A DNA stretch of 64,000 nt from assembly GCF_963576545.1 (NCBI RefSeq), contig NC_083637.1, positions 16,762,007 through 16,826,006 on the forward strand. The letters are read 5' to 3'. The DNA comes from Limanda limanda. Its lineage: Eukaryota > Chordata > Actinopteri > Pleuronectiformes > Pleuronectidae. Position 1 is the first letter of the stretch. Each line of letters opens with the position of its first letter. Under the pieces are notes generated by a model. The model was not told the DNA's origin. It was given only the letters and a program-made list of their open reading frames with translations, and did no database searches. This document shows, in pieces, positions 47,544 through 64,000 of this stretch. The position numbers were made by a program, and so were the translations under genes.

Positions 47544-47811
47544 TCACAGTTACTGGTATAGTGGTTAACTGAAATAGTTTTTTCGCTGTGTGGGGACAAG
47601 TTTTAATTAAGTTCAATAAGTCACCCGGAAAAAATTAAAGAAAGTCAAAGTAATTTGGCAGATTGTATTTGACTGCATTGCATCGTGAGGCATTTAACAA
47701 AATGAGAATTCTATAATCTTAAAACATCATGATAAATTCACTTTTGTACATTTCCTTGAACAACAATAATCCATAACTCTTTATGAGCATTTTTGTAATT
47801 TTTTCCAGAAA

Positions 47812-53806
<5,995 letters not shown>

Positions 53807-53835
53807 GGTTTTATATATAACCTGAACGAGTGTTT

Positions 53836-53906
<71 letters not shown>

Positions 53907-55191
53907 TGTGTGTGTGTGAGATCAGGAACAATTTCCACAATGTTCAAATTCTTACTTTGAGTAGATCAGTTGGTGTTAAATGAGAAATGGTTTTATAAAG
54001 ACTTCTGTTGGTCTTCCAAATAAACTGAAATGGCCTTTAAAGGGTAAGGTGGCAATACACTATATATTTAAAAGAAAGGTGGCAGGAGCACAACTGATGT
54101 TCCTCAAACCCCTGGTGCCTTTGGAAGGGAATATTTTCCCAAATTTTTTTTCCCAAAAAACTTTCCAGACGCAACAGTTGACGTCGGCATGAGCAGAGGC
54201 AAGATGGCAGAGAGGAGTCTGATGTCATATCCGCTTCTCAACTATTCCTCTTCCTGTAATGTCTATGTTAACCAGTCTGATTAATTTTAACTAACTAAAT
54301 CTCACTTGTTTCAAAGCTACCCATATGTAAATAATATTCATAAATTTGAATGAATTCAATTGAAATGTTTGCAAAATTATCGATTCTAACTAATTCTAAG
54401 AAATTTTACTAAATAACTATTTATAATGTAGATATTTACATAAAATTAAATAAATGCAAATACTTAACTATAAATTATGGCAGAATTTATTTTTGAGAGT
54501 GCAGGGAGGATTAATCTGGATTTGACTGCATCGTCAATACTTGGCAGGATTAGCATGATTTATTAATTGTTGGTTTTCATACTTTCGTGTGATTTGTGGA
54601 CAACATGAACATTTTTGAATATTACCAGACTCATCCTCTAATGTTTCTAACTTAAGTGCTAACAGGCTGAAAACCATCGACACTCAGACAGACCTAAATG
54701 GAAAAAAATGCAATTCATATTGTAATTAAAATGATATAATACAAATGAAGTGTATATATACATCTAATGTTATGTCTTACTGAAAGAGCAGAGCAATGCA
54801 AATCAAAGTGAATGTCTTGAATGTGAAGGAGCCATGGCCTTTGTCCAGGAGATTTTGCAGGAGATATAGTCATGATCGGATCTGCACCGACCTGCTGAGC
54901 ACAGATGTGACAGACAAAGATTTGTTTTCATATTTTTCAACAGTTTTGTCAGGTTTTGCGTTTTGTATTTTTACAGAGAAAAGAAAATGACTAATAATCC
55001 ACTGTATGAGACCCACTGAGATCCTTAACACATCGTTTTAAGGTGTAACAATTGTTTTATAAATGAGACGGATAATTGTATTCAAGGAATATGTCGTTTG
55101 AAATTAGATGAATGTGCATCTGACTTGTTAAAGTTGTTCACTGTTGATGTTTATCTGGCTTGTATATTGTTTTCCCATAATATGAAATAAA
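53807..55191 (+). other. slc34a2: SLC34A2 3' UTR with two candidate poly(A) signals
   Basis: AATAAA occurs at 54019-54024 and again at 55186-55191. Either could end the transcript, giving a short or a long 3' UTR. No coding block is visible. Confidence 0.45.
53838..53919. repeat. slc34a2: (GT)n microsatellite in the SLC34A2 3' UTR
   Basis: Long GT run that starts about 30 bases after the SLC34A2 stop codon. It should be transcribed, because poly(A) signals lie further on at 54019-54024 and 55186-55191. Confidence 0.9.
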
Positions 55192-55717
55192 AAATGAAAG
55201 ATTATTTAATTTGTAAACTCCTCTGGTGAAAATCCTGTAGACTCATCGTTTTTAATGTTCCTGTAGCAGAAAACAAATGTGTAGCTGACCCTGTGTCAAA
55301 GGTATGATGACAGAATATTTACTGCTCTCTTATCAGCGTTATCTGAAGCACTGTGGGACAGAACAACTGTGATATAAGGAAGAAACAGGGTTGAGTGTAG
55401 AGTTCAGAGTTTTTACAGTAAAACACATGGCCTGTATCACAAAAGTATGATAAACCCTATCAACATAATCAGTATTGTTTATATCTAATACATTTGGTTA
55501 TAGCAGAATTTTTTTATTTTCAGTTTTTTTGTAAATGTCAAAGACAAACCAGCCTGTGCGTGGGAAACGTCCACGTTAGAGCCGACCACTGTGATGTCAC
55601 ATGTCAGGGAGCCACGTATAAAGAACATAAGATGGATTATCAATATGTCAATATGGAGGGCACACAACTAACTGTGCCAAACTGTATTACACAACTAACA
55701 CGAGATGCTGGAAATAT

Positions 55718-55792
<75 letters not shown>

Positions 55793-56509
55793 GTTTGAAG
55801 ATGATGGACAATATACCAATACACGTGACCTATCACAGTTATCTTTTTCTGTCAAGAAACATTGAGAGGCCAGAATGAGATATTCAAATCCCTCTGTGCT
55901 GAAAATTCTGTGTACTTATTCAATGGTTTTATGAATGAGTGTCAATTCATAAGAACATCTAATCAGAAAAGTCTAAACTAGAATGGAACTATATTCTCCT
56001 GCCAAGGCCAAAAAATATTAATAATATATGTGGACATGCACAAAACTGTACATTCATACAAAGATATTAACACCATATATGTGTCATTTTTACATCATGA
56101 TCCAGACATGACAAACTTAGGAAAATGTTGAATAATCCTTTAACGTTAAATAACATTATGACAATTGTCTTTTTCCGGCCCTAAGATTTAATGGTTTCTA
56201 CCCTGGCCCACACTGATTCAGTTCTACTCTACATAATGCTACTGATTGTGATAGAGCAGACTTTAAAGGGACAAATGTAGTTTCATTTTGTGAGGGGCAA
56301 GTCTCCTCTTATCATAAACACTTGTGCTATAATAGATATGAACTTGAAAGAGGTTCTGGTCTTTTACTGTGTGAAAAGAGAATAAAGAGGGAAGGTCGGC
56401 TCCTTCAGTTAATGAGGAAACTTTGTCTCAGTGCAAACGGCTACCTACATGTCACAAGGTGTGCGTCAGCTGGGACATCGCAACAAACACACAAACACAC
56501 ACACACAAA

Positions 56510-56577
<68 letters not shown>

Positions 56578-57731
56578 AACACACACACAGCTTATCTGTT
56601 CTCATATATTGTAGCTGAATTTTGATAATTTTAAAATCTCAATTTTAAGGAATTAAATTAACAGAAAGAATGAGATTCAAAATCTGAGTCCCACTAACTT
56701 GTATTGTGAAGTAAATTAAACATATTTGAATGGAAATGCAAACCGAACAAATTATAGACCACTAGGGACATAATTAGGATAATTCTAATCAAAAATGTCA
56801 CACAAAAATGCAAGTAGGTGCTTGGTTGACATCACGTTTTCCACACTGTCTGACAGTATCGTACATATTCTGTATCAGCTTCCAACACTTTAAGGTTATG
56901 TAATATTTATGACCAGTGACTATTCATAGATAGCATGTCTGCACCATTTTATCAAATGAAATTAGTGTTTGTTTATCATTTTACGCACTTCTCCAAAAAA
57001 TGTTGTATAGTATTTATGAAAAAGTCTGAACAACGTCTGGCTGCACTGCATGAGTTTGTAATGAGTGAATTAGATATATTGCTTATTGCAATTGTTGGAT
57101 ATCCTGTGGAAGTTATTTCTGTTCATTATGTTGTTGCATGTTTTGTTATATGACCAGTGACTCTTTCTTTTACCATTACAATCCTTGGAGGACAAACAAA
57201 TGAACATTGTGCAAATCAAACCCTCTGCCACTGCACTCCCTCTGCTATTAGGAAATGAGGAGGGGGTGCGGCAGATTTCCCTTTCAAATCTCCTGCTACA
57301 TCTCATCAAGTCCTAATTCCTTAAACTAAATTCCCAGGTCGTGTGGAATCATGTCCGGTTCAGATTTGAATCTAATGTGTAAAAAGTTGTGACTTCTGCA
57401 TTTCTTTCACTGACCAACGCTGCCCTTTAGTGGCAGATATGAGAACAGCATCGAGCCAGAGGCGTGCAAGGACAATACATGTTGAATGAAAGAGAGGAAG
57501 AGAGAGGATGGGGCTACTTTTACAGTACATTAAAGATCGGATATGATACAGAATATATATCACCCGGCACGAAAACAATATAATATGTATAATCAATATT
57601 TTTATGATAAGATATTTGTCTTTGGATTGGGTGGAGACCAAAAACAGAGCAAAAAGTGAGTGAAAGGTCACCAGCTTTAAAACCATCACAACATATGAAC
57701 GACAACACAAAGATTCCACAATACAAAATAA
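55192..57731. other. Intergenic, no gene seen; two CA microsatellites
   Basis: AT-rich sequence between convergent SLC34A2 and osteocalcin. Contains (CA)n at about 55723-55784 and (CA)n with interruptions at about 56491-56590. Open frames over these runs are repeat artefacts. Confidence 0.5.
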
Positions 57732-58277
57732 TTTATTGTTTCCAAACCCAGAGGCAATTTGTGGTTGCAGTCATTACAGATAACTGATGTGCATTTAACA
57801 ACCACTGTACACTCCCACTATCAATACATTATACATCTAAAACTACCGTACCTCTAAGAAGTTACTACATCCACTACTCACTACAACTACTACGTGTAAA
57901 ATTAAAAGCATGATATAAAAACATTAACATATTAACATACAATACATTTGCATTTGTAGCACCATTTTTGTTTTTACCCGAGAAATGAGAAGAAAATTAC
58001 AAATTCTTGTGGGCGTCGTATACTTCACAGACTCGTGTTTCCATGTGCCTCTCTCTAAAAGCCTGGAAGACGCCTTTTTACATACTGGACAACTAATGCT
58101 GGTCAGATTAGCAAGGATTGGTGCCTAAAAAAATCTCCATCTAGCATCATAACAGGGGCCAAACCCCTTCTTTTTTTAATTGTCTGCACCTTTTTTGTAT
58201 TTCAGGGGGTTATTGCACCATTATCTCAAAGAGGACAAAGAAAACTCCACACATGGATGAAAGAAAAAGTATTTAAC
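57732..58277 (-). other. bglap: Osteocalcin 3' UTR with poly(A) signal
   Basis: On the minus strand AATAAA occurs at 57732-57737, about 545 bases after the osteocalcin stop. No closer canonical signal was noted. The stretch has no coding content. Confidence 0.45.
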
Positions 58278-59167
58278 TTAGAAGGGAACAGGTCCATAGT
58301 AGGCGGTGTATGCAGCGACGATACCCGCGGTCTCAGACATCTCGTCACAGGCCACGCTTAACTCACACACCTCCTGCAGGCTGGAGAGAAATGAAGCTAT
58401 GTGTCACTTTCCAGTGTTAAAACAAGCTAACATGAGGTTATCCTGTGCAACATACAGAGTTAGTTTCTCACTGACTTTACAATGAGAATAAAAAGCTGTA
58501 CCTTTCCAGCTGCAGAGGCGTGAGGGGTCCTGTCGCTCTTCTTCTCCTCAGGAGAACAGCAGCCTGGTCTCGATCCATCACCACTGGAGGAGCTGAAGGG
58601 GGAGAAAAATCCCTAACTTAGACTTTCTTGAGTTTTTGTTGAAAACTTTGACTTTAACAATGCAAAGATTCTCTCTAGAAATAATTTGTTTGCATACCCT
58701 CAGTGCTGGCTGACTCCGATGAAGATGAGGAGGAAGAGGAGGAAGACGAGTCAGAGGAAGAATTGGACTCGGAGGAGGACGACTCGGAGGAAGATGATTC
58801 GGTAGACTCAGACGATGAAGACTCAGAGGATTCCGAGGAAGAGGAGGATGAATTGGAGCTTGAGTTGGAATCGGATACTGAGGAGTCGGAGGAAGAGTTG
58901 GAGTCGGACTCAGAGGAGGAGGAGGAATCGGCAGGTGCAGTAGGTGCAGCATCAGCAAACGTGTCAGCATCAGGGTCCACGACAACCTCTGGTTCCACAG
59001 CTGGTGATCACAGAAGAAAGCATTTGTTAAACACGCTGTATGTGCAGATACCAGAAGGTAATGTGTGAAGTGAACGCCAGCAGTGACGAGGAGAGTCTGT
59101 CCTTACCTCCCATGGACCAGCACACTGACAGAAGGGCACAGATGGAGAGCAAAGTCAGAGTCTTCAT
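58278..59167 (-). CDS. bglap: Osteocalcin (bone Gla protein), teleost OC2-type with long Ser-rich propeptide
   Basis: Secreted vitamin K-dependent bone matrix protein that binds calcium and hydroxyapatite. Exons in transcript order: 59107-59167, 58698-59000, 58502-58592, 58278-58380. Phases join to 185 residues. Residues 1-18 are a signal peptide ([18 protein letters not shown]). Exon 2 encodes roughly 100 residues dominated by Ser with Asp, Glu and Asn, giving many SSE/SDS-type sites of the kind used by the secretory kinase FAM20C. Exon 3 ends the propeptide with RRRR (137-140), a furin site. The mature peptide is 45 residues, starts [12 protein letters not shown] and contains the Gla-type Glu positions in LESLQEVCE, two Cys (C17, C23) and the end YYGPVPF. 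The enlarged acidic propeptide is the feature described for the fish OC2 isoform. Confidence 0.95.
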
Positions 59168-59268
59168 GATGCCTGGGGATGAGTTTCTTGCTGCAGACAA
59201 GTTGCTTTCTTGTTCGCCTGCTCTTCCTCGACGGTTCGCTCTGTTTCTTTCCCCAAAGTCGAGGTCAA

Positions 59269-59274
59269 TATATA
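59269..59274 (-). promoter_or_regulatory. bglap: TATA box of osteocalcin
   Basis: TATATA on the minus strand lies about 100 bases before the start codon (59165-59167). That spacing allows a short 5' UTR of about 70 bases. Osteocalcin promoters in other vertebrates carry a TATA box. Confidence 0.5.
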
Positions 59275-61113
59275 CAGCAGTCCACCTCCTGTGTCAGACC
59301 AGACCCACACACGGAGATAACCCTCTGATTGGACGAGGAATCAAATGTCAACGTTTCCGCTTCCACTTGTCATGAAATCTCCCTTAAACACCCACGCTGC
59401 CCCTGGCACCGAGTCTAGAAACTCATTCACCCGCACAGAGAGACTTGCCCAGCCGCAAGAATTCCTGGCTCTCATCTGTATGTATAGTGCATGGAACTGT
59501 ATGTCAACCTAAATATATGTATATGTGTGTGTATGTGTGTATGCTTGTATGTAAACCATCACTTCACATCCACAGCAGAAAAAGGGAAACATGAGCTATG
59601 AGTCATTTTATACTGTAAAGGATTCCCCTTCTCCAGGATGCACAACAACTTTCAAGAACACAGAAAAGACTCTGTGTAAATGCACATTCGACTTTAAAGA
59701 ACTTGTTGACCTGTACTGTAGCTGAACGGTCAAACTGATTTATTGAATCTTAAAATACTTCCTCTCGGCCCACTGGGTAAACGGAAAAAAATGTTTTGCC
59801 GTACATTCAACGAAAACTGCCAACGTTTCTCAGTCCATCGTTTTCTGAGGTCAAACCAATAATTGTTTAACTCGTCTTGTTTACCAATCCTTCAAATTCC
59901 TCCCAGTCCACCAGAGTATAAAGAATGAAGCAAACTATTTATTCCAAGAAATCTTTGGATTTTAGTCAGGGAGACCCGCTGAACGTCTGCCTCCTCACCA
60001 AGCTGCACGTTGTGCCCGTGCTGTTATGCTACAACAGTCCTTGCCCCAGATGTGATCTCCCACCCCCACAAACCCCAAACTACAGTCTGAGCTGACCACA
60101 AGCTTCTAATCGGGTGACACGGAACAGCAGTGAGCCTCATTATGCGACAGAGCTTAATTAGAGTGTTGCAGAGTCCCACCAGAACCACAGTCAGTCACTA
60201 TTTACAGATCCATCTCGCTCCAGGTCCTGGACAGATCCAGCGGAGCAGCCAGGGCCTTCCAGCGCCAACCAACGGCCCAACTCGCAGCCTCGCTTGATAT
60301 ATTTCAGCATGTATACAGCTAAATATAAGAAAACCCCATGTGTTGGATGCGCAGCTTTATGCATGCGGGTTTGGATGTAGCTGTTTCAGCGATATGGTTC
60401 AAATGTGGCTGCAGCTGTGGGTTTTTGATCGAAAACAAAAAATAAGATATTTGGAGTTCGCAGCTTGGACCTAAACCATATTGCAACTTAAATACTGTCT
60501 AGATAACCAAACATTTATGTGCAAGTAACACTTCACGTATATTTAACCCGGGGCGCCCCCAAAACAGTTTAATTTATCATGTAGGCCTACAGTGAGGAAG
60601 GTGGTGCTGCAGCAGAGTGACCTTGGTGTCCTTTGTGTTTCAGAGTCTAGTGTTATTCCTGGTTTCAGGGATTTGTCTTGGACCGTGTGCCTTGTAATTT
60701 CACTGTCTGGTCCGCTGTTCATTTTTGTGGAAACATTGTAGAAAACAATTGCAACAACATCTCCGAAGAGGCAGGAAATACAAAGTCTGGAGCGTCTTGG
60801 ACCAGTCGCTCTGTTGTTGTTGCTTCTTGGCAGTGAAATCCCTTCATCCAGACAATGAGTAAAGCTGTTTTTTTACTGATGTTGTGGGTTTACACATTCT
60901 CCTGTGTGTGCAGCAGACAATGTCCCAGGTATACAAAGCACAGATGGCTGTTGGCCAGTCAAAACCAAACAGTGTCTTCATCCATATTAGAATATCTATT
61001 TATTTTTTCAGTAATATTTTAAATGTGCATTTTCTATGAATTCTGCCTCTGGAGTGTTTTTCCCTCATAAATGCTGTGACAGAATTTGTGAGAGGATTTG
61101 AATATCGACTCTC
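59275..61113. other. Intergenic, no gene seen
   Basis: Moderately GC-rich first half, AT-rich second half. No splice-bounded coding block, RNA gene or transposon end was supported. The first few hundred bases may contain osteocalcin control elements. Confidence 0.45.
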
Positions 61114-61220
61114 CCCTGGTTGATCCTGCCAGTGGCATATGCTTGTCTCAAAGATTACACCATGCAAGTCTGCGTACACACGGCCGGTACAATGAAACTA
61201 CGAAGAGCTCATTAATCATG
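61114..61220 (+). pseudogene. 18S rRNA 5'-end fragment (pseudogene)
   Basis: About 105 bases match the universal 5' start of eukaryotic 18S rRNA: CCTGGTTGATCCTGCCAGT, GCATATGCTTGTCTCAAAGA, then 'acacacggccggtacaatgaaact' and 'gctcatta'. Several substitutions and small changes from the conserved sequence are visible ('gattacaccatgcaagtctgcg' in place of the usual 'gattaagccatgcatgtctaag'). The match ends where 18S should continue. It is a decayed fragment, not a working rDNA unit. Confidence 0.9.
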
Positions 61221-62185
61221 TTTAGGAAATGATTATCTTGAGTTTAGTTGAATCACCAGGAACTGACTGAAAAGGAGTCGTCTCATAGTGACGACTCAAA
61301 CAAAACCCTCCATCAGACACTGGACCTGCAGATCCGGTACAGTGACTAATGACAGTGGGTTAAATATTCATAAAAGTGTACAACAAATACAACTGAGAGG
61401 TCCCAACAGGAGCTCTATTGTGATGCTTGAATGAAGTGAACTGTATTTTTCCTTGTCTTGTCCTCGCCAGCTTTTCTCCTCTCCCATGATACACATGCAC
61501 GATATCACTGCAACAAACAGCCTTCAAATCACATGAACGTAAGTACAAGGATTAAGTATGGGTCATGGAAGAAGTCTTTTTTTAACATACCGAGATATTT
61601 CGAATCTTACTGAAAATAAACCAGGCTTTTATTGCATGTAAATAAAAGTAAAATTCAAACTTACATATTTCATAGTTGGACACAGGGAATAGTACATAGA
61701 TGCAGAGGGCTGGACCTAAAAGTGTATTTTGTATGAGATGTGAAAATATTTTTGGCTGTGTTGTGACACATTTATACTGCATGTATTGTATGTATCAGCT
61801 TATCAGACAGAGCAACATTTACTGTCTTCACATGTTCAGATCTCCCAACACACAGTGACAACAGGGAAAAGATGGAGCCGTTAAACAGCCTTCTAACACA
61901 TTCTAGTGTTCTGTATACTGTGTTTCAGCTTTCTGTCAAATGCAGCAGGACGATCTTTTAGAAAGATAAACAACGCCAGCTACAGTTTGACTTATGACCC
62001 AGTTCCCCCGCTGCTTATTTATGGGACGAGTCTTACTTAGAGACCGGTTTCAGAGGAAGATTTATGACATTTGCTTCTTGGGACTGAGAGCAGCCAAGTT
62101 GCTGCTCAGTCTAGCACATAGGCACAATGAGATCTGCCGCGGTTTTCACTGTGTACTGGAGAACAGAGAGGTTTGTGTTTTAGCT
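61221..62185. other. Intergenic, no gene seen
   Basis: AT-rich sequence right of the 18S fragment. No features supported on either strand. Confidence 0.45.
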
Positions 62186-62208
62186 GGAGATGAAGGAGGA
62201 GGAGGAGA

Positions 62209-62258
<50 letters not shown>

Positions 62259-62262
62259 AGGT
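62186..62262. repeat. (GGA)n purine-rich repeat
   Basis: GGA/GAA triplets on the plus strand. Such polypurine tracts can form triplex structures; no function is implied. Confidence 0.9.
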
Positions 62263-62589
62263 CCTTCACATGTCACATCATGAGAAAAGCCATCAAGGCC
62301 TCATGATCATTCATTCACCACACACAGTAGCTGCAATTACAGAATTCAATCCTTCTTCATTAGTCTTTCAACACTCACCAAATTTACACAACTATGTGAT
62401 ATGGTGCCATTGCAGAATAGAACCCATCATGAGTATTTCTATGTAAACTACAAACTTGTGACAAATCAGTGTCTTACATGTTTTGACACGATAGTGTTCT
62501 GCTCACCAGGTGGACTTCCAACACACTTTTCAATTACCTCACTGGTTTCCCTTACTTATGTCCATCTGTGTGTTTGTTACTTTGCAGGA

Positions 62590-62870
62590 TAACGCAAAAT
62601 ACTCGACGGAACCGTGGTGGAATGACGTGGTATTGGTCAGGGAAGAACCCATTCGATTTAATGCAAATCTAAATCAGCATGCAGATATAGGATTTTTATT
62701 TGACATTTTCATTGATTTCCCAGGTATAATTGATGGATCTTGATTTTTTTTTAATCAGACACATTAAGGGAACTGATATCTATGAGTCTGTTAAATTTGT
62801 TGCAGCCTGATTGAATTTAAGGAGACTGTTGGGCCTTTTTTCCGGAGGTATGTGCTCCACAGAGTGAAGC
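62590..62870 (+). repeat. Dispersed fish repeat, copy 3 (diverged)
   Basis: Shares ordered landmarks with the copies at 28430 and 31475: 'gaacccattcgatttaatg', 'ttgatttcccag', 'attgatggatcttga', 'aagggaactgatatctatgag', 'gagactgttggg' and 'ggaggtatgtgctcc'. It is far from those copies, so it is an independent insertion of the same family. Confidence 0.6.
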
Positions 62871-63849
62871 GATTCCAGCAGGTAGAACGATACATCCCTA
62901 TTAAAGTTATATGCAATGACTGGGCCTAACTCTTTGATGAAGTGGCAGCAGCAGCTTCTAATTTGCTCCGTTGACGGTGTTAAACTAAAACACACAGTCA
63001 TGTCTGTCAGCCTTTGAATCCCATCATTTCACACACTGATGTAAAAGCCGTCGCATCTGTCGTCCATCTCAGTCGCAGGCGGAAACAAACTGTGACGGCG
63101 GGCAGCTCTCTGTGTGTATTTCCATCTGGTCTCTGAGAAGCGTTCACCTGCCAGGCTTTCCCTGTTCCGCCGGATGTTTCCACTTGGCAATACAACACCA
63201 CTAATTATCCCGAATCCAAGTCTGGGCCTCGACATTCCCATCTCGCTTGAGAAAATATTTTTGGGACGAGCTCGGGACTTTTTCTCTCTCTCTGCCTACA
63301 CACCAGCTTCTGTTCTTTTATAGATTTTTATAGCTCAATACTTTGAGTTCATATCATTATATAGAAAACTGTGTCTTCCTTGGATTCCTTCGTAACTAGG
63401 GATCTATGTGTTAGTTTGTCCTGCACAGATGAAGCTTCTCACCTAATTTACACCTACTTCTTACCCAGCGTGACTCACATGAGAAAGTACCACAAACTAC
63501 TGTGGCTTAACAGCCTGGGGTCGGATCTTCCCTGCCTGCTCTCTGTCAGTCTCCCTGAGGTCCTTGTGTTGTGGTCCTGACAATAACATTCGCGGACAGA
63601 CGAGCAAACTGCGCCAGATCACTACGACTTGCGGCCGGTGACCTGCGGTCGGGCCACAGACGGGGCTCACACTCTCGTTAACAGACCAAACATAACATAC
63701 ACAGGGTAAATAAGTGAGGACGCATGATAGACACACGCACACACGCAAACCTTCACTTAGCATCGTCTCGGCTGAGCTCAAAGGAAGAGGCTGCACAGAG
63801 AGAGGAATGAAGTCGGTTTTGTTTACAGAAGAAAGAATTCACATCAAAT
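62871..63849. other. Intergenic, no gene seen
   Basis: Several open frames exist on both strands but none has family resemblance or consistent splice sites. The right end leads into a probable minus-strand 3' UTR. Confidence 0.4.
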
Positions 63850-63911
63850 GCTTTATTCATTTAAGTATCTATTTAATGTATAATAATGTATTTACATTTG
63901 ATGGTTGAGTT

Positions 63912-63953
63912 TTAGAGCTCTGTTTTGGGTTCTGCTCCAGCCTGTTTCACGTC
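63912..63953 (-). CDS. Probable last coding exon of an unidentified minus-strand gene (partial)
   Basis: On the minus strand a strong acceptor (CTTTTATTTTCCAG) precedes 14 codons reading DVKQAGAEPKTEL and a TAA at 63912-63914. About 60 bases further on, a minus-strand AATAAA (near 63852-63857) could be the poly(A) signal, giving a short 3' UTR. The upstream exons would lie beyond 64000. I do not recognise the C-terminus, so the product is unknown. The call rests on the acceptor, stop and poly(A) signal arranged in order. Confidence 0.45.
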   Translation of the reverse strand, partial: DVKQAGAEPKTEL

Positions 63954-64000
63954 CTGGAAAATAAAAGTTCACATGAATTACAGCAGACAGACAGAACAGC

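Noticed and set aside
58578..59068. Long open frames in other frames and strands over osteocalcin exon 2 (Pro-rich, Glu/Asp-rich)
   Set aside because: They are shadows of the repetitive Ser-codon array. Only the minus-strand frame with signal peptide, furin site and Gla domain has correct splice junctions.
61114..61220. Functional ribosomal DNA unit
   Set aside because: Only about 105 decayed bases of 18S are present, with no further 18S, 5.8S or 28S sequence.

Overview
The window reads as nuclear DNA of a ray-finned fish, most likely a percomorph. Genes are split into short exons with GT-AG introns. Their products match vertebrate proteins. Tandem lipocalin genes of the fish tributyltin/saxitoxin-binding type, a serine-rich osteocalcin of the teleost OC2 type, and many fish-type mobile elements (BEL/Pao, hAT, tRNA-SINE, foldback MITEs) support a teleost source. 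There are no bacterial operons, CRISPR arrays or phage genes.

Layout. 1-8335: FIP1L1 (+, 17 coding exons), with a possible small minus-strand ORF facing it across a shared promoter. 8336-10740: repeats and unassigned sequence. 10820-29855: a cluster of three lipocalin units. Unit 1 is intact. Unit 2 is complete except that a BEL/Pao retrotransposon sits inside its exon 4. Unit 3 is a tandem copy that has lost exons 3-5. 33413-37212: CHIC2 (-, six exons). 39637-40596: an intronless rhomboid-like pseudoprotease related to RHBDD2 (+). 41620-43798: OCIAD1 (-, eight exons). 47812-53806: SLC34A2, the sodium/phosphate cotransporter NaPi-IIb (+, twelve coding exons). 58278-59167: osteocalcin with a very long Ser/Asp/Glu propeptide (-, four exons). 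63912-63953: probable last coding exon of a minus-strand gene that continues beyond the window.

How it fits together. FIP1L1 and CHIC2 are also close neighbours on human 4q12, where LNX1 lies between them; here the lipocalin cluster fills that interval. SLC34A2 (phosphate uptake) and osteocalcin (bone matrix) both concern mineral metabolism, but they are separate, convergent genes and I see no evidence of a shared unit.

The most informative region is 14.7-32 kb. Paralogous copies act as empty-site controls, so individual insertions (hAT, SINE, BEL/Pao) and one exon deletion can be read directly. The BEL/Pao element has two 421-bp LTRs in which I see no difference, an intact 2057-residue gag-pol frame and a clean 5-bp target duplication, so it inserted very recently. 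I did not find a clearly new kind of biological system. The strongest leads are this fresh gene-breaking insertion, the lipocalin birth-and-death cluster, and the intronless His-rich RHBDD2-like gene.
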